Assembly: GCA_947034895.1 (NCBI GenBank)
Contig: OX344762.1
Span: forward strand, 3,164,501 to 3,228,500
From: Rhytidiadelphus loreus
Lineage: Eukaryota; Streptophyta; Bryopsida; Hypnales; Hylocomiaceae
Reading direction: 5' to 3'
Length of the DNA stretch: 64,000 nt
Of this stretch, positions 50,299 to 61,400 are shown piece after piece. Position numbers and translations under genes: made by a program. The notes under the pieces are model-generated. The model saw nothing but the letters and a program-made list of their open reading frames with translations, did not search any database and was not told where the DNA came from. Each line of letters opens with the position of its first letter. Within the stretch, counting starts at the first letter, position 1.

Positions 50299-50881
50299 TC
50301 TAAATGCTCGGGGGGTGCACTTAGTTCTACTATAACAAACCATGTGCAAACAAGTGGTTTCTAATAAACTATAATTTCAACCTAAAATTTTGAACATTGT
50401 TTAATAATGACTATAGCTTTCTATTGCCAAAATTTCCAACTCAAATAAAATATGAAATAATTTCTAGAAGAGGTTGAAAATGAACTAAAATGGTATGTTT
50501 TTCAACTCAAATAATTATAGAGGACACATTTAGATGACCATTGAATCAATATTCAACTCAAAATGAGCTTTCAATAATGAGTTATTTTTAGGAATTTTTT
50601 GTTCATTTTTTAGACAATTTTTTCTTATATAATATAGGGGTGTGAAAGTTATTTTTCAGTTCTACAGTGTATCTTTTTACTTCAAAAATTTGTAACTAAT
50701 TATTATTAATAAATAAAAATATCAATAATTCAAAACATAAACTTTCAAAGTAGGAAAATCTATTCATTTTTATTTTTTATTTTTTTAATTTAAAATTCAA
50801 AAAGTATATAGGGGGTCCAAAGTTTTGTTTGCACGTGGTTTCTAATAGACACTCTAAATGCCTCCCCCCCGAGTCTAAATG
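50299..50881. mobile_element. hAT-like MITE, copy 2
   Basis: An 8-bp duplication TCTAAATG lies at 50299-50306 and 50874-50881. The 567-bp body begins CTCGGGGGGTGCAC and ends CCTCCCCCCCGAG. Its interior matches, in reverse, the element at 5874-6456 (for example ATATAGGGGTGTGAAAGTTA here and its complement near 6100). Non-coding. Confidence 0.75.
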
Positions 50882-51224
50882 TGAAAGGAATTTGAAGAAT
50901 CTTGATGAATTACAAGCTTGAGACCTCATTTACTATCATCAATGATCTATAGGTAGCAATTTGAAATGTTGTTGCATCCCTTTGAATAGATTTGAAGATA
51001 CTTGTCTTATTACACAATTAACACAAATAATTTTAATTTAGCAATCAAAACTAATTTTTTTGCCACAATCTTTTTGAATCCAAGAAATTTGTTTGTAAGG
51101 GCATTTATTTATACAATATATTTGTTGGATTGTCAATATGTTGTATATAACTACTTTTGGACTTTCAAGGGATCCATAATTAACAATAGAAAAAAAATGG
51201 TCATTTGGAGATAATGCAAAATAT

Positions 51225-51345
51225 CAAGAGATCTATACAAAACATTAGGAGATCTATGCAAAACATTGGGAGATCAATACAAAACATTTAAAGATCTATA
51301 TAAACATCTGAAGATCTCTAGATATTATTATTTAGAGATCTTTGA
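51225..51345. repeat. About 27-bp tandem repeat (AGATCTATACAAAACATT)
   Basis: GAGATCTATACAAAACATTA-like units occur four to five times, then degrade into AAGATCTCTAGATATT. Located in the loop of the large inverted repeat. Confidence 0.65.
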
Positions 51346-52045
51346 ATGTTTTGTCTAGAATTCATTCAATAGTCCAGGAGTAGTTGAATGTGATTGAATA
51401 AGATATGACAATAGCCATATGATACAAAACATTTGACAATATGTCATAATTTTGACTCTATCATACCGGTATGCATTTATCAATAATAGTTATTTGGTTT
51501 TAATGAAAGGTATTTATTCAAATAAACTCAAACATTTTGTATCATATGGTTGTCACATCTTCAAATCTATTCAAAGTGAATATATAAACATTTAAAATTG
51601 CAACCTATTGATCATTGATGATAGCAAATTAGGTCTCAAGTCTTTTATTCATCAAGATTCTTCAAATTTCATACACATTAATATTATCTACACTTTTCTC
51701 TCTCTATATACATTTGTCAACTTTGTGCAATATCCATAGAAGTGAGTCTTCAATGATGTACAACAACATACAAAAAAAATCTTGAAGTCATTGTGGCTCA
51801 GAAAAGAAGCACTGACAATTTTTGAGTGATTTTCATAACTAGTCAAACAATTGAGTCTATAAGGGTGGTTAGCTTTGAAATTCATTTATTTCCAATCTGT
51901 AATTGCTTTTTGCCTCAATTTTTTAGAATTTATTTGTAGTATATGTAGGATACTACAACATTTATATTTGATCATTTGGACTTTGTTTACTTATTTTCAA
52001 AATCAATTTGATAAAAAAAAAATATAGACTCAATTTTTGGAATTA

Positions 52046-52954
52046 TTGTAGAAGACCCCACCAATAACAAAATAGTAGTAAGTTTTTGGGTGGAGTATAG
52101 GAGTAACAAGGAGGTTAGTTCTTCTATGCTTTAAATATCAAGAAACATTCTCAAATCCATTTTCACAGAATTGAGGCGTAGTTTCTTTATTATAGTTTTG
52201 AATAAAGAATGGCTACACTAATTTTCCCTCTTGGTATGAGTGCAAAATGAGTGTCCACATGAAATTATGATTTTTTTAGGATATTGGTACAATAGAGTAA
52301 TATTTCAAAATTGCACTAATTTTAAATAGCATGACTTTAGTAATAAGATATACTATTAGCACTCCAGGATGCCACACTTATTGTCACCAAAACGTCTTCC
52401 TACAAAACCGGCGGGAATAACGTTGACATTAGATGAGATTTGAGGCCAAGGGAGGGCAGAGTCTTTTCTGGACCTAGACGAGAGGCGTTGGTAGTCAATT
52501 AATTTGAGAACTTCATGCTCGACAAAATGTAGGCGTAGAAATATATCGATATGCGTAGGAATATATAAATGTTAGCTATGACTGTGAGGGATATTCTTGG
52601 AGGTTGTTCAATGAAGACTTGAATTAAATCTAGAATCCTTACTTACTTTGCTTTGACCAATGACCAACTAGTTGTATGCGTATGTGATGCATTGGTATAT
52701 ATTGGAGGCTCGATCGTTGCGATTTCTAGACATACGATCAGATTATCCATGGATGACTATGAAAGGATCAAGGGTCTCAAGATTTTGAATGTCGTGCGTA
52801 ATTGAATTCGGTGTAGGATCATTTTGGGTATTTGAGACGTGGGACGAATTTCCAAATGTGGTGCCAATTTTCTGTTCCTAACAGTCCCTGCAACATACTC
52901 TATTCTATTCACTTCAAAACTCACGAAAAGGGTGAGGAATTTACAATTTGGCCA
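52046..52954. other. Gene-free spacer
   Basis: Moderately A/T-rich; no reading frame with motifs and no repeat match recognised within the window. Confidence 0.5.
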
Positions 52955-53375
52955 GCCAATCTGTAGATGTCTTCCCTGCACACCCAACAATTGAACACCG
53001 TCATCATATAGATGACCCTGTAGTACGTGATCAATGGGGCACATTTAACTAATTACCAATAGATTTGTAGCAACAAATCTGAATTGAACATACTACATAT
53101 TTGAGACAAGTTTCATGGTGTTGACAAAGCTCACAGAGACACAGTTGCCTATTTCTCACACATCTGAACTATACTAGTATGCCCGTTAGATTTTGGAAGG
53201 AAAATGCACAAGAATGTTCATAATCTAACATCTCTAACTGCACAACAACGACAACAACTACACACTAAACTTTAGTTACCCTTGGAACTCATCACTCACT
53301 AACGAATGACGGTCCACATACAACACTAATCAGGTGCAAAAAAAGTCCATGAAATGACAAAGTAAAAGTGTAAAA
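52955..53375. repeat. Duplicated block alpha, copy 3 (upstream of kinase 2)
   Basis: More diverged relative of 12460-12790 and 16870-17200, best from CCCGTTAGATTTTGGAAGGA (53179) through AACGAATGACGGTCCACATA and AGTCCATGAAATGAC. It retains the CACTCACTAACGA segment missing from copy 1. Confidence 0.75.
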
Positions 53376-53473
53376 AATTAAAATGACAAAGTAAAAGCAT
53401 AAAGAATTAAGTAACAATGTAAAAGTATGATCATAATGTAAAAGTGGTCCACAACTTTTACATTATTATGCAC

Positions 53474-53529
53474 AACTATATAATAGTGCATGCTATTATA
53501 TATAACTATATAATAGTGCATGCTATTAC
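53474..53529 (+). promoter_or_regulatory. Duplicated TATA/RY module upstream of kinase 2
   Basis: AACTATATAATAGTGCATGC starts at 53474 and again at 53504 (30-bp unit). Kinase 1 has the single equivalent at about 12891-12915. The module joins a TATA-like stretch to TGCATG. About 270-330 bp before the ATG. A regulatory role is inferred. Confidence 0.4.
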
Positions 53530-53801
53530 TTCAAGCTTTTATTTGTCAAGATATGTTTTGGTGATACACTTCCATTTATTTGTTTATTCACCATTCTTCC
53601 CAATGCATCATTTTGTCATGTTCTTTACCTCGTCAACATGCATGGAATCACATGCTTGTAGTTTACATGTTCTTTGTTCAAATGGATGGACATGAGACAA
53701 TTCAATCATTTCAAATGAGTCTTAGACAAAAATAATAGAAAGCAAAGGCTTGCATGTGATAATCAAACATTGTTTGGAGGATTGTTAGAAAATCCAAAGT
53801 C

Positions 53802-54833
53802 ATGGAGTCCCAATATACGCCATTGGAACAAGTTGGACAAGGAGCCTATGGATGGGTTTGGAAAGCTCTTGAGAATGACACCAAAGAAGTGGTGGCTATA
53901 AAACAATTAAAGAGTAAATCCATTGCCAAAAGATATGAAGAGGGAAGAAAATTGGAGGAAGTAGTGGCTTTGGAGGCCTTACAAGGTCATCCTCATATTA
54001 TACAATTAAAACAAGTTGCAAAATGCGATGATGAGTTGTTTTATGTATTTGAATACATGCCAACCAATCTGTTGAAAATGATTGGTGATAGAACCCTTCC
54101 ATTTGAAGTGGAAATTCAGTCTTGGATGTATCAAATTCTTCAAGCAACGGCCTACATGCACAACAAGCGATATGTTCATCGTGACCTTAAGCCGGAGAAC
54201 ATTCTAGCCAAAGAAGGGACCTTGAAGCTAGCCGACTTTGGTTTATCAAAGGAGATGGGCCTTTGTTCAAATAACTCCACCATGCCTACATATAAGTTGG
54301 GGTATTGTGGAAAAGAAGATTGCACGTGCGGATGTAACACTACCAATGTAGGCACCCTATGGTATCAAGCACCTGAGATCCTACTTTGTTCTCCATCCTA
54401 TTCAACATGTACAGACATGTGGTCTTTAGGGGTCATTATGGCAGAGATGTTTCGATCTCGACCCCTTTTTCGTGGCACAAGTGAACAAAGTCAATTTGAC
54501 CAAATTTGTGCAGTGCTTGGTTCACCCCACTATTGGAAACAAGATTGGAAAGAAGGACGTAGACTTGCAAATGCTTGCAACTTTGAGCTCAAAAATTTAT
54601 TCCCAATGGTCAACCTTGCAAGCCGCATTCCTCATGCAAGCGATTTAGCCTTGGATTTGATGGAGTCATTGATAGTTTGGGATCCAAAAAAACGCCTCAC
54701 TGCATTACAAGCCTTACATCATCCCTTTTTCAAAGCCGAACCAAGCTTGCATCCCAACAATTCTACTTTGATGTCAACTTGTAAACCTATAACTCTTCAT
54801 CAACCAATTGGGCATCAACAAGGCATCATATGA
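53802..54833 (+). CDS. CMGC/RCK-like protein kinase, copy 2, C-terminally shortened
   Basis: 343 residues, single exon, about 95% identical to the kinase at 13216 (16 differences seen over the shared part). Glycine loop GQGAYGWV, K34, HRDLKPEN and DFG are intact. Differences at sensitive positions are Thr15 to Ala in the glycine loop, WYRAPE to WYQAPE, and C184 of copy 1 is Gly here, leaving five cysteines in the inserted activation-segment patch. The reading frame shifts where copy 1 has two 11-bp repeats (CATCAACAAGG) and copy 2 has one, ending the protein at GII; the downstream 42-codon tail is still legible in another frame, so the change is recent. The kinase core may be active, but the Arg-to-Gln change could impair substrate-site geometry. 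Confidence 0.85.
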   Translation: MESQYTPLEQVGQGAYGWVWKALENDTKEVVAIKQLKSKSIAKRYEEGRKLEEVVALEALQGHPHIIQLKQVAKCDDELFYVFEYMPTNLLKMIGDRTLPFEVEIQSWMYQILQATAYMHNKRYVHRDLKPENILAKEGTLKLADFGLSKEMGLCSNNSTMPTYKLGYCGKEDCTCGCNTTNVGTLWYQAPEILLCSPSYSTCTDMWSLGVIMAEMFRSRPLFRGTSEQSQFDQICAVLGSPHYWKQDWKEGRRLANACNFELKNLFPMVNLASRIPHASDLALDLMESLIVWDPKKRLTALQALHHPFFKAEPSLHPNNSTLMSTCKPITLHQPIGHQQGII

Positions 54834-55639
54834 CTTATACAATGAAGAAGAGTGCCTTGCTTGGTACATGTTGCATGATCAAATGAGCAAGCAATTTCAT
54901 TCAACTAAATTCATTAGTAGTGTGCTAGTTGCATGATTTAGAAGTTAGTGTGATCTTCAATTTGTCTCATGGACATAAGTATATTATTTTGGTTTATTGA
55001 ACCATCTTTTTGTTAAAAATATAAAGAATACTAAACATTGTTTTATGTTAAAAGTGCACGTGGCATAATTATGAATAGTCTATTGAAAAGTGTACATGTT
55101 GGAAAAATTAGTTGCATGTGAAATCAAGTACAACATTGTAATGAATGTTGTATAAATTCTATTTACGATGAAGGATGGAAAAACATGTCTATGACATTAG
55201 ATGTATGCATTTTTTTTTAATATTGTAACAATGGTAAACAACATTTTAATTTGAGAAGATTACAATTATATATTTGTGAGGATATGAGAATTTCAAGTAG
55301 ACATGAAAATGGAAACTTCAAGCTTTCAATAAAAGTTGTTTGTATATGTGGCATCCATTGACATGGTTTAGTTGTAGGTCATCCTTGAATAAAGTATTAT
55401 CCTTTGAAGATGATTAGGTGACCTTATTACTACATGACGATTTGTTCTTATTAATCGAGGGACTAATTTTCTTCCCTTTTCATTCGGTTGAATGCTCTTG
55501 AAGAATTGGCATTGACCAAAGTGAAATCAAACACCTTGTGCTCAATTTTTACCATGATTGTGAAACTTGCACGGTTAAGATGCATTATTTGGACGTTGTA
55601 TGAATAAGTTTTTGTTTCTAGGTACACTATTAAAAACCT

Positions 55640-57772
55640 ACACTAGACTCTCATAGCCAAGTCTCCAGCCAGCCTCGAGTTTCAGGGAGGGCTCATGCAA
55701 TCTGGGCCCTCCACGGCAATCAAGCGTCCAGATTAACAATTGTTGTCTCCAGTGCATTTAGCCTTCAAGTATGGCAAGACATAAGCTTAATGAGCATGCT
55801 GGCATGCTAGCATGCTAATTTGGGTTTGGGGCATGCTGATTTTCAATTTTTAATTTGTTTTTTTGACACAAATGGTAGGAGGTTCATACATGGATTTTGT
55901 AAGGGGATAAAATTGAATTTTGGGTAGGTGAAACATCTTAAAATATTTTTCAATAATTTTTTCCTAAAAGACAAGTGGAATTCCCACCTAACCCAAAATG
56001 TTTCATATTTTTTGGAGCTTTGTGTAATTAGTTATAAAATTTTGCAATTGAAATGGCATAGGGCCCCAAAATGGCTCACCTCCTAAAATGAACACTTTGG
56101 GTACATTACTAAGGGCTATGAAAAAAAAGCATGTACGAATAGTGTACATTTAAGAAGGTGGGCCATTTTAGAAACTATGACATTTTAGGACCTCCTACTT
56201 TAGTACATCTCATCCTCAAATTGTCAATATCTTAACTCTAAACCCCTATGTGTATTGATAAATGCATTTTGAATACTTGATATATCACATTGTAGGATTC
56301 ATAATATTTCATTGATAGTCATCAATATTGAAAAGGTATGACAAAAATCACAATACGGTTTCAAGATAGTTAAATAAATTATAAACTTTATCATCCCCCG
56401 CATTACTAGACTTTCTATTCCTACTACAATTTAGAAGATTTTCTCCAATGCTCTTGAATATTCTTGAATATTCTTGAATGTTCTTTTCTTCACATCTTAA
56501 GACTACCTTTTCTTTTATTGATTCTTACTAAATTTAATTGTACAATGCCAAATGTCCTCACTCTTTATAGTTCCATTTTATAATAAAATTATACTAATGT
56601 GTATAAATAATGGAAGAAATAAAATCTAAGATTGAAATATGAATAGTACTATTTAATTAGGCAATTTAATTAACTAATAAAAAGTTTGTATAAAATCACT
56701 ATACTTAGAGTGTTACATTTCAACCCATCACAATAAATTTCATACATAGTTAGTCAATATTGTATTCATTATCATGTAAAAATCACGTGTACTTAAAAAA
56801 TTGCGATTTTATTTTTTCCATTATATCAATTGTGATTAGTGTTAGTGACTTCTATTTAAGAAGTCAATGACATTAATCAAACTTGACATTTACTTTTAAG
56901 CATAATGCTTAAATGACTATCTACCCCAACACAACATTGTAATAATACAAATTTGTACCTATTCAAAATTAACTAACATGCATTTACAACACTAGTGTCC
57001 TAATGCAAGACCATCTTTTGAATAAAGAATTTAAGCAAAAATTCTTAAAAGAAAACCCCAAGTGTGCTTGAGGTGTGCATGAGGTGTGCTTGAAGTGTAG
57101 CTCAAGCATACCTCAAGCTCGCTTTTCAAAATAAATTGAGTAAAGAATTTCAACAAACTTTTTTTAAATTGTTATCTAAATTCATTGCAATGACAATAGT
57201 AAAAGTGTGCTTGAGGTGTGCTTGAGCTAGGCCTCAAGCACCCTTGAAGCACACCTCAAGCACACTTGGTTTTTATTTTCTGGAATAGTTTGTTGAAAAT
57301 TTTGATTCAAAACTTTAAAAACTTTAAAAATGTGCATGAGGTGTGCTTGTACTCTAGCTATTTCAATTGCAAAATTTTATAACTAATTACACAAAGCTCC
57401 AAAAAATATGAAACATTTTGGGTTAGGTGGGAATTCCACTTGTCTTTTAATAAAAAAAATTTGAAAGTTTTTTTAAGATGTTTCACCTACCCAAAATTCA
57501 ATTTTATCCCCTTACAAAATCCCTATATGAACCTCCTACCATTTGTGTCAAAAAAATAAATTAAAAAAATTGAAAATTGAAAATCAGCATGCCCCAAACC
57601 CAAATCAGCATGCCAGCATGCTCATTAAGCTTATATCCTACCATACTTGAAGGCTAAATGCGCTAGAGACAACAATTGTTAATCTGGACGCTTGATTGCC
57701 GTGGAAGATCCAGATTGCATGAGCCCTCCCTGAAACTCGAGGCTAGCTGGAGACGAGGCTCTCGTAGACTTC
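55640..57772. mobile_element. 2.1-kb element with about 420-bp terminal inverted repeats
   Basis: Left arm about 55645-56065, right arm about 57350-57768. Shared text includes CCTCGAGTTTCAGGGAGGGC, ATTAACAATTGTTGTCTC, AAGCTTAATGAGCATGC, GGTTAGGTGGGAATTCCACT (inverted). The middle 1.3 kb has no transposase frame but holds a cluster of GTGTGCTTGAG / CTCAAGCACAC motifs (57060-57270). No convincing target duplication was found. A Mutator-like or foldback element is likely. Confidence 0.75.
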
Positions 57773-58455
57773 CATTTTCAGATTGTGCACATCTTGTCTA
57801 ATCAATATTTAGGAATAAGTTACTCTTTTTTGTCCAAATGTAGGTGTCACAATTTGGGCAGTGTTGATTGAGGATGTACATATTTTAGTGTCACTCCAGT
57901 GTAATACATTGTACATCGATCGTCATAGGAATTGAACATTTCAAAACCTAGGCACTCCTTCACATCCTTTTTGTCTGCATGAGCTTTGAAAATAAAATTC
58001 CACAATGCAAGGTTCCAACTGCCTCTGCTTCAGTTGCTTTCGTTCTGTATTCTAAGTTTCTAACCCTTGTAGCAGAATCATTCACAGCAGCTGAGCGGTT
58101 TCCCCATTTCAGGCACGACAATCACTGCAAACAATCAATTGCAAGCCTTGTGTAAGCACACTTACACAATGGAACTGACATTGAGCTCACAAGGCAAGAT
58201 TTGCTGATTTGAAACTTCCACACTAGGAGCTGCAGTATAAAGGTTTCGTAGTATATTCCATTACCTACTCTAAATTCGACAATGCGATATGTTTGAATCT
58301 CATCCCTCAGCTGATCGCAGGTTCCTTCTATCATTACACTAGTGACAGATTTGACAGAGTTCTGATGTGATTTCTTTCTTAATTTGGTGGCCGAAAGTGG
58401 AGGAGCTACTTAAGGTGCGGAGGCAGAGGCAGGATTAGGGCATACAGAAGAGCGA
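57773..58455. other. Upstream region of the 5-FCL gene
   Basis: No coding match. It becomes less A/T-rich toward 58,400 and presumably contains the promoter and leader; no distinct TATA box was assigned. Confidence 0.45.
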
Positions 58456-61400
58456 ATGCAGCAGCTTGTACCGCAACTGGGACGGAAGTTGGTGACCACT
58501 ATGGCCACGCTCAAGAACTCTGCAGGGATGTCGGTGGATTCCTTGCGGCAGCAGAAGAAAGCGCTCCGCACCATTGTGCGTCGGGAGCTTCGCAATTTTT
58601 CGCCCGAGACCAAGCGGGAAGAAGGTGAGCAATCAATTGTTCAAGGGGTTTGTTTTCCCATTTGTTTTCCGTGGTATCAATCTTTCGAAAACGACGGGTA
58701 CTTCCGACCTGCGCTTGAAGTACCAGCAATCGACCCTAGATCTTTTTCTTTACCTCAATTTTGGTCACTGGGTTGACATTGCGTGGAGTGATTCGCTTGT
58801 CATGTGGGATTGTTAGGGTTTGTTTAGCAGCAGTGTATGAGATTTGCGGAAGCCCTAATTTGGGGATTTGGTGTGAATACGAGCTGATTGAGTTTGAATA
58901 TGGCAATCAAAAGTATGTGCTATCTGCGAAATGGTACCAGAACAGTAAGAGAATTTGCGCTTCTAGTTTTTTTCACACTGGTGTAGTATCAATAGTTGGG
59001 ACTTGGGAAACGAGGGGTACTTAGAGAAGTAGCAGCAATCGGCTCTAGGCGCAGTAGACGTTTCTCGTTTGCTTGCTTGTGGTGGCTAGGTTGCCATTGC
59101 GTGGAGTGATTTGTAGTGCTTGTAGTATGGGTTTAGGGTTTGTAGGATATCCTCGGAAACTCCAATTTGGAGGTTTGCTGTGAGTACGAACTGATTGAGT
59201 TGGGAAGTGGGCAGATGAAGCAATCCAAAAGCATGTGCTTTCAGCGGAATGGTTTCAGAACAGCAAGAGGATTTGCGCCTACGTGAGCTGTGCTAGTCTT
59301 CGCGAAGTGGAAACGTCGCACATCATGGCCAATCTTTTGGAAAAGCAACGACGCTTTGCAGGTGTGTGACGCCATAGCCACCCTTCGACATGTAAATTTG
59401 AAAAAAGTATGCAAATTGCTGAACTTCAGAGACAGTGTCAATTGATAGGAAAATATGTCACAAAGTGTGTGTTGGTGTGATAGATATGAAAGTTTATGTG
59501 CCACGAATTGAGGACAAAGAAAGCCACATGCGGATGCTGCACATCGCCAACACTGATGATGATCTGATCGCCAACTACATGAACATTTTGGAACCTAAAC
59601 CTTTGGATTCCTTAGGAAACCCTCGGGAGGAAGGTAACTTCAGCTCTCACTGCGCATTGTAGTGCTATGTCCTTCTGCATGGGAGGTTAGAAAAATTCTC
59701 CTACAAGTCTCGTCTGCTTGAGATTTGCAGCTGCATACGTGTTTTATGTTCGTGAAATAAAACTTAGAACTAGATTATTGCAGCACACTGGTGAAAGTTG
59801 GAACTGCAAGATTTGGGGATTTCATGGTCACAAGGAAACTTGAATCATCTTTTTTAATGGTGGAAGAATGTACACTCTCAATGCTCTTGCAGATGATTGC
59901 TGTGATTGCATTGTTTGTGTACGGTAGAGGATAGTATTTGTGTCACTTTAAGCATTTTATGTCTGAGTGTGCATTCATTACTAGATCAGTAAAGAGCTGT
60001 GGAGAGATTACTTCGGATTCAAGAGCCGAATCTGTTGAGATCACATTATTAACAGTATCTATGAATTTCTTATGCAATTTCAAAGTGGGAGGTTGTCGAC
60101 CACTGCAAGTGACAGGAGATGCAACCCCATTTCCATTCAAAGATCAGTGACTATGGACATTTAGCCAAGTTTTGCTTACGCCAATAAGTTCAAACAAGCG
60201 TATGAATAGATGAGTTGTTGTTTGTATGAGATTTTAGTATAGGAGACGAGATCTGGTCCCTAACAGTTTCAGTATCCTCGACCTTATTGCTAACACAAGT
60301 TTGGATGTTGGCATGCAACAGTGATGCAGACAACTGAGCCCCTGGACCTGTTCTTACTGCCAGGCACTTTTCTTTCTTTCACTGTCCTACTTCAGTATTT
60401 ATACTTGTCCAGTCAATCGAAGGGGTTACCTTCTTATGACTAGAGTTGCACGATACTGGATTCGTTGGGTTGTTTGAATGCGATTCATAAGATCTGGGAT
60501 TTTACTCGGGTACTTTGCTCTCACGATGGGGATCCGTTGGTCCTGGATTGGACAGGATTGGCGTTCGATCGAAAGGGAGGTCGTCTTGGACGTGGTGGAG
60601 GGTAAGTTTGACATCCTAAAGTGAGTCTCCATGTGGGTCCTTTAATCAGAGGACTGTGTTGAAATGTTTGATGGCCATGTAAACGTTGAGCTTTTATTGA
60701 TATGGCCTATGGATAATTTGTCAGTTAACTTACAACATATATGTCTACTCATAACAGTCTTTTCATGACGACATTTGCCTGCAATCATGTGAATATACTT
60801 AGAAGCTATACACTAGGTTCAACGTGTTAACAGGAATATAAGAAGTCTTTGGCATGAAAAACTGGAAATGATGTGTTAAACCAACTATTTTGGTAGATTT
60901 TGCAGACACAATCAGGACTAATTTGTGTGTGAGCTCAAGGGGATATAATCGAATTCACTGCAAGAAAGTTCCCATTCTGATTCTGAATCTCTTTAAATTG
61001 TTACCAATATGCAGATACTATGACCTCTTTCTTCAGAACTATCTGCTTCTTGCGAAGAACAAAGGATGGAAGTCCCCCTTGCTTGGTGAGTTGAGTCGTT
61101 GAGTCATCCAGGATGTTGTTAAGTTTACTAGATGCTGCGGATAACTTCGCTTTAGAATTCTATTTTATACATCCGTGAGTGATGGAGCTCAGTTAACGTC
61201 TTGGTTTATATGTTATTCAACATATTTGGATGCTCGATTTCCTTAAGGACCTATCAGATAAAACCTAAAATGATAAAGTTAAGGATGTTAGAAAGAAGGG
61301 TTTGTTATATCATATATTCTTGGGGTGTAGTTATTTTTATGTGTTCCTTTGTGAAAGAGTTACCTGTGTTTTCAATAGAGTGTTTCAGGAATTTTTGGAT

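Larger units (their letters stand above)
48690..52045. repeat. Long inverted repeat with a multiply interrupted left arm
   Basis: The right arm (51558-52045, about 490 bp) pairs with a left arm spread over 48690-51000. Matching pieces include TTGAGGCAAAAAGCAATTA, GAGCCACAATGACTTCAA, TGTTGTTGTACA, GAGAAAAGTGTA and TTTGAATAGATTTGAAGAT. The left arm is split by three elements (48750-48899, 49136-50217, 50307-50873). The loop (51001-51557) holds a small tandem repeat. Origin unknown; no coding sequence. Confidence 0.75.

Noticed and set aside
60444..60601. Single contiguous exon for the GLAFD region of 5-FCL
   Set aside because: It would give an abnormal DWT before GLAFD, and no acceptor in the right phase exists between the stop at 60441 and the motif; the two-exon GC-AG model fits the family.
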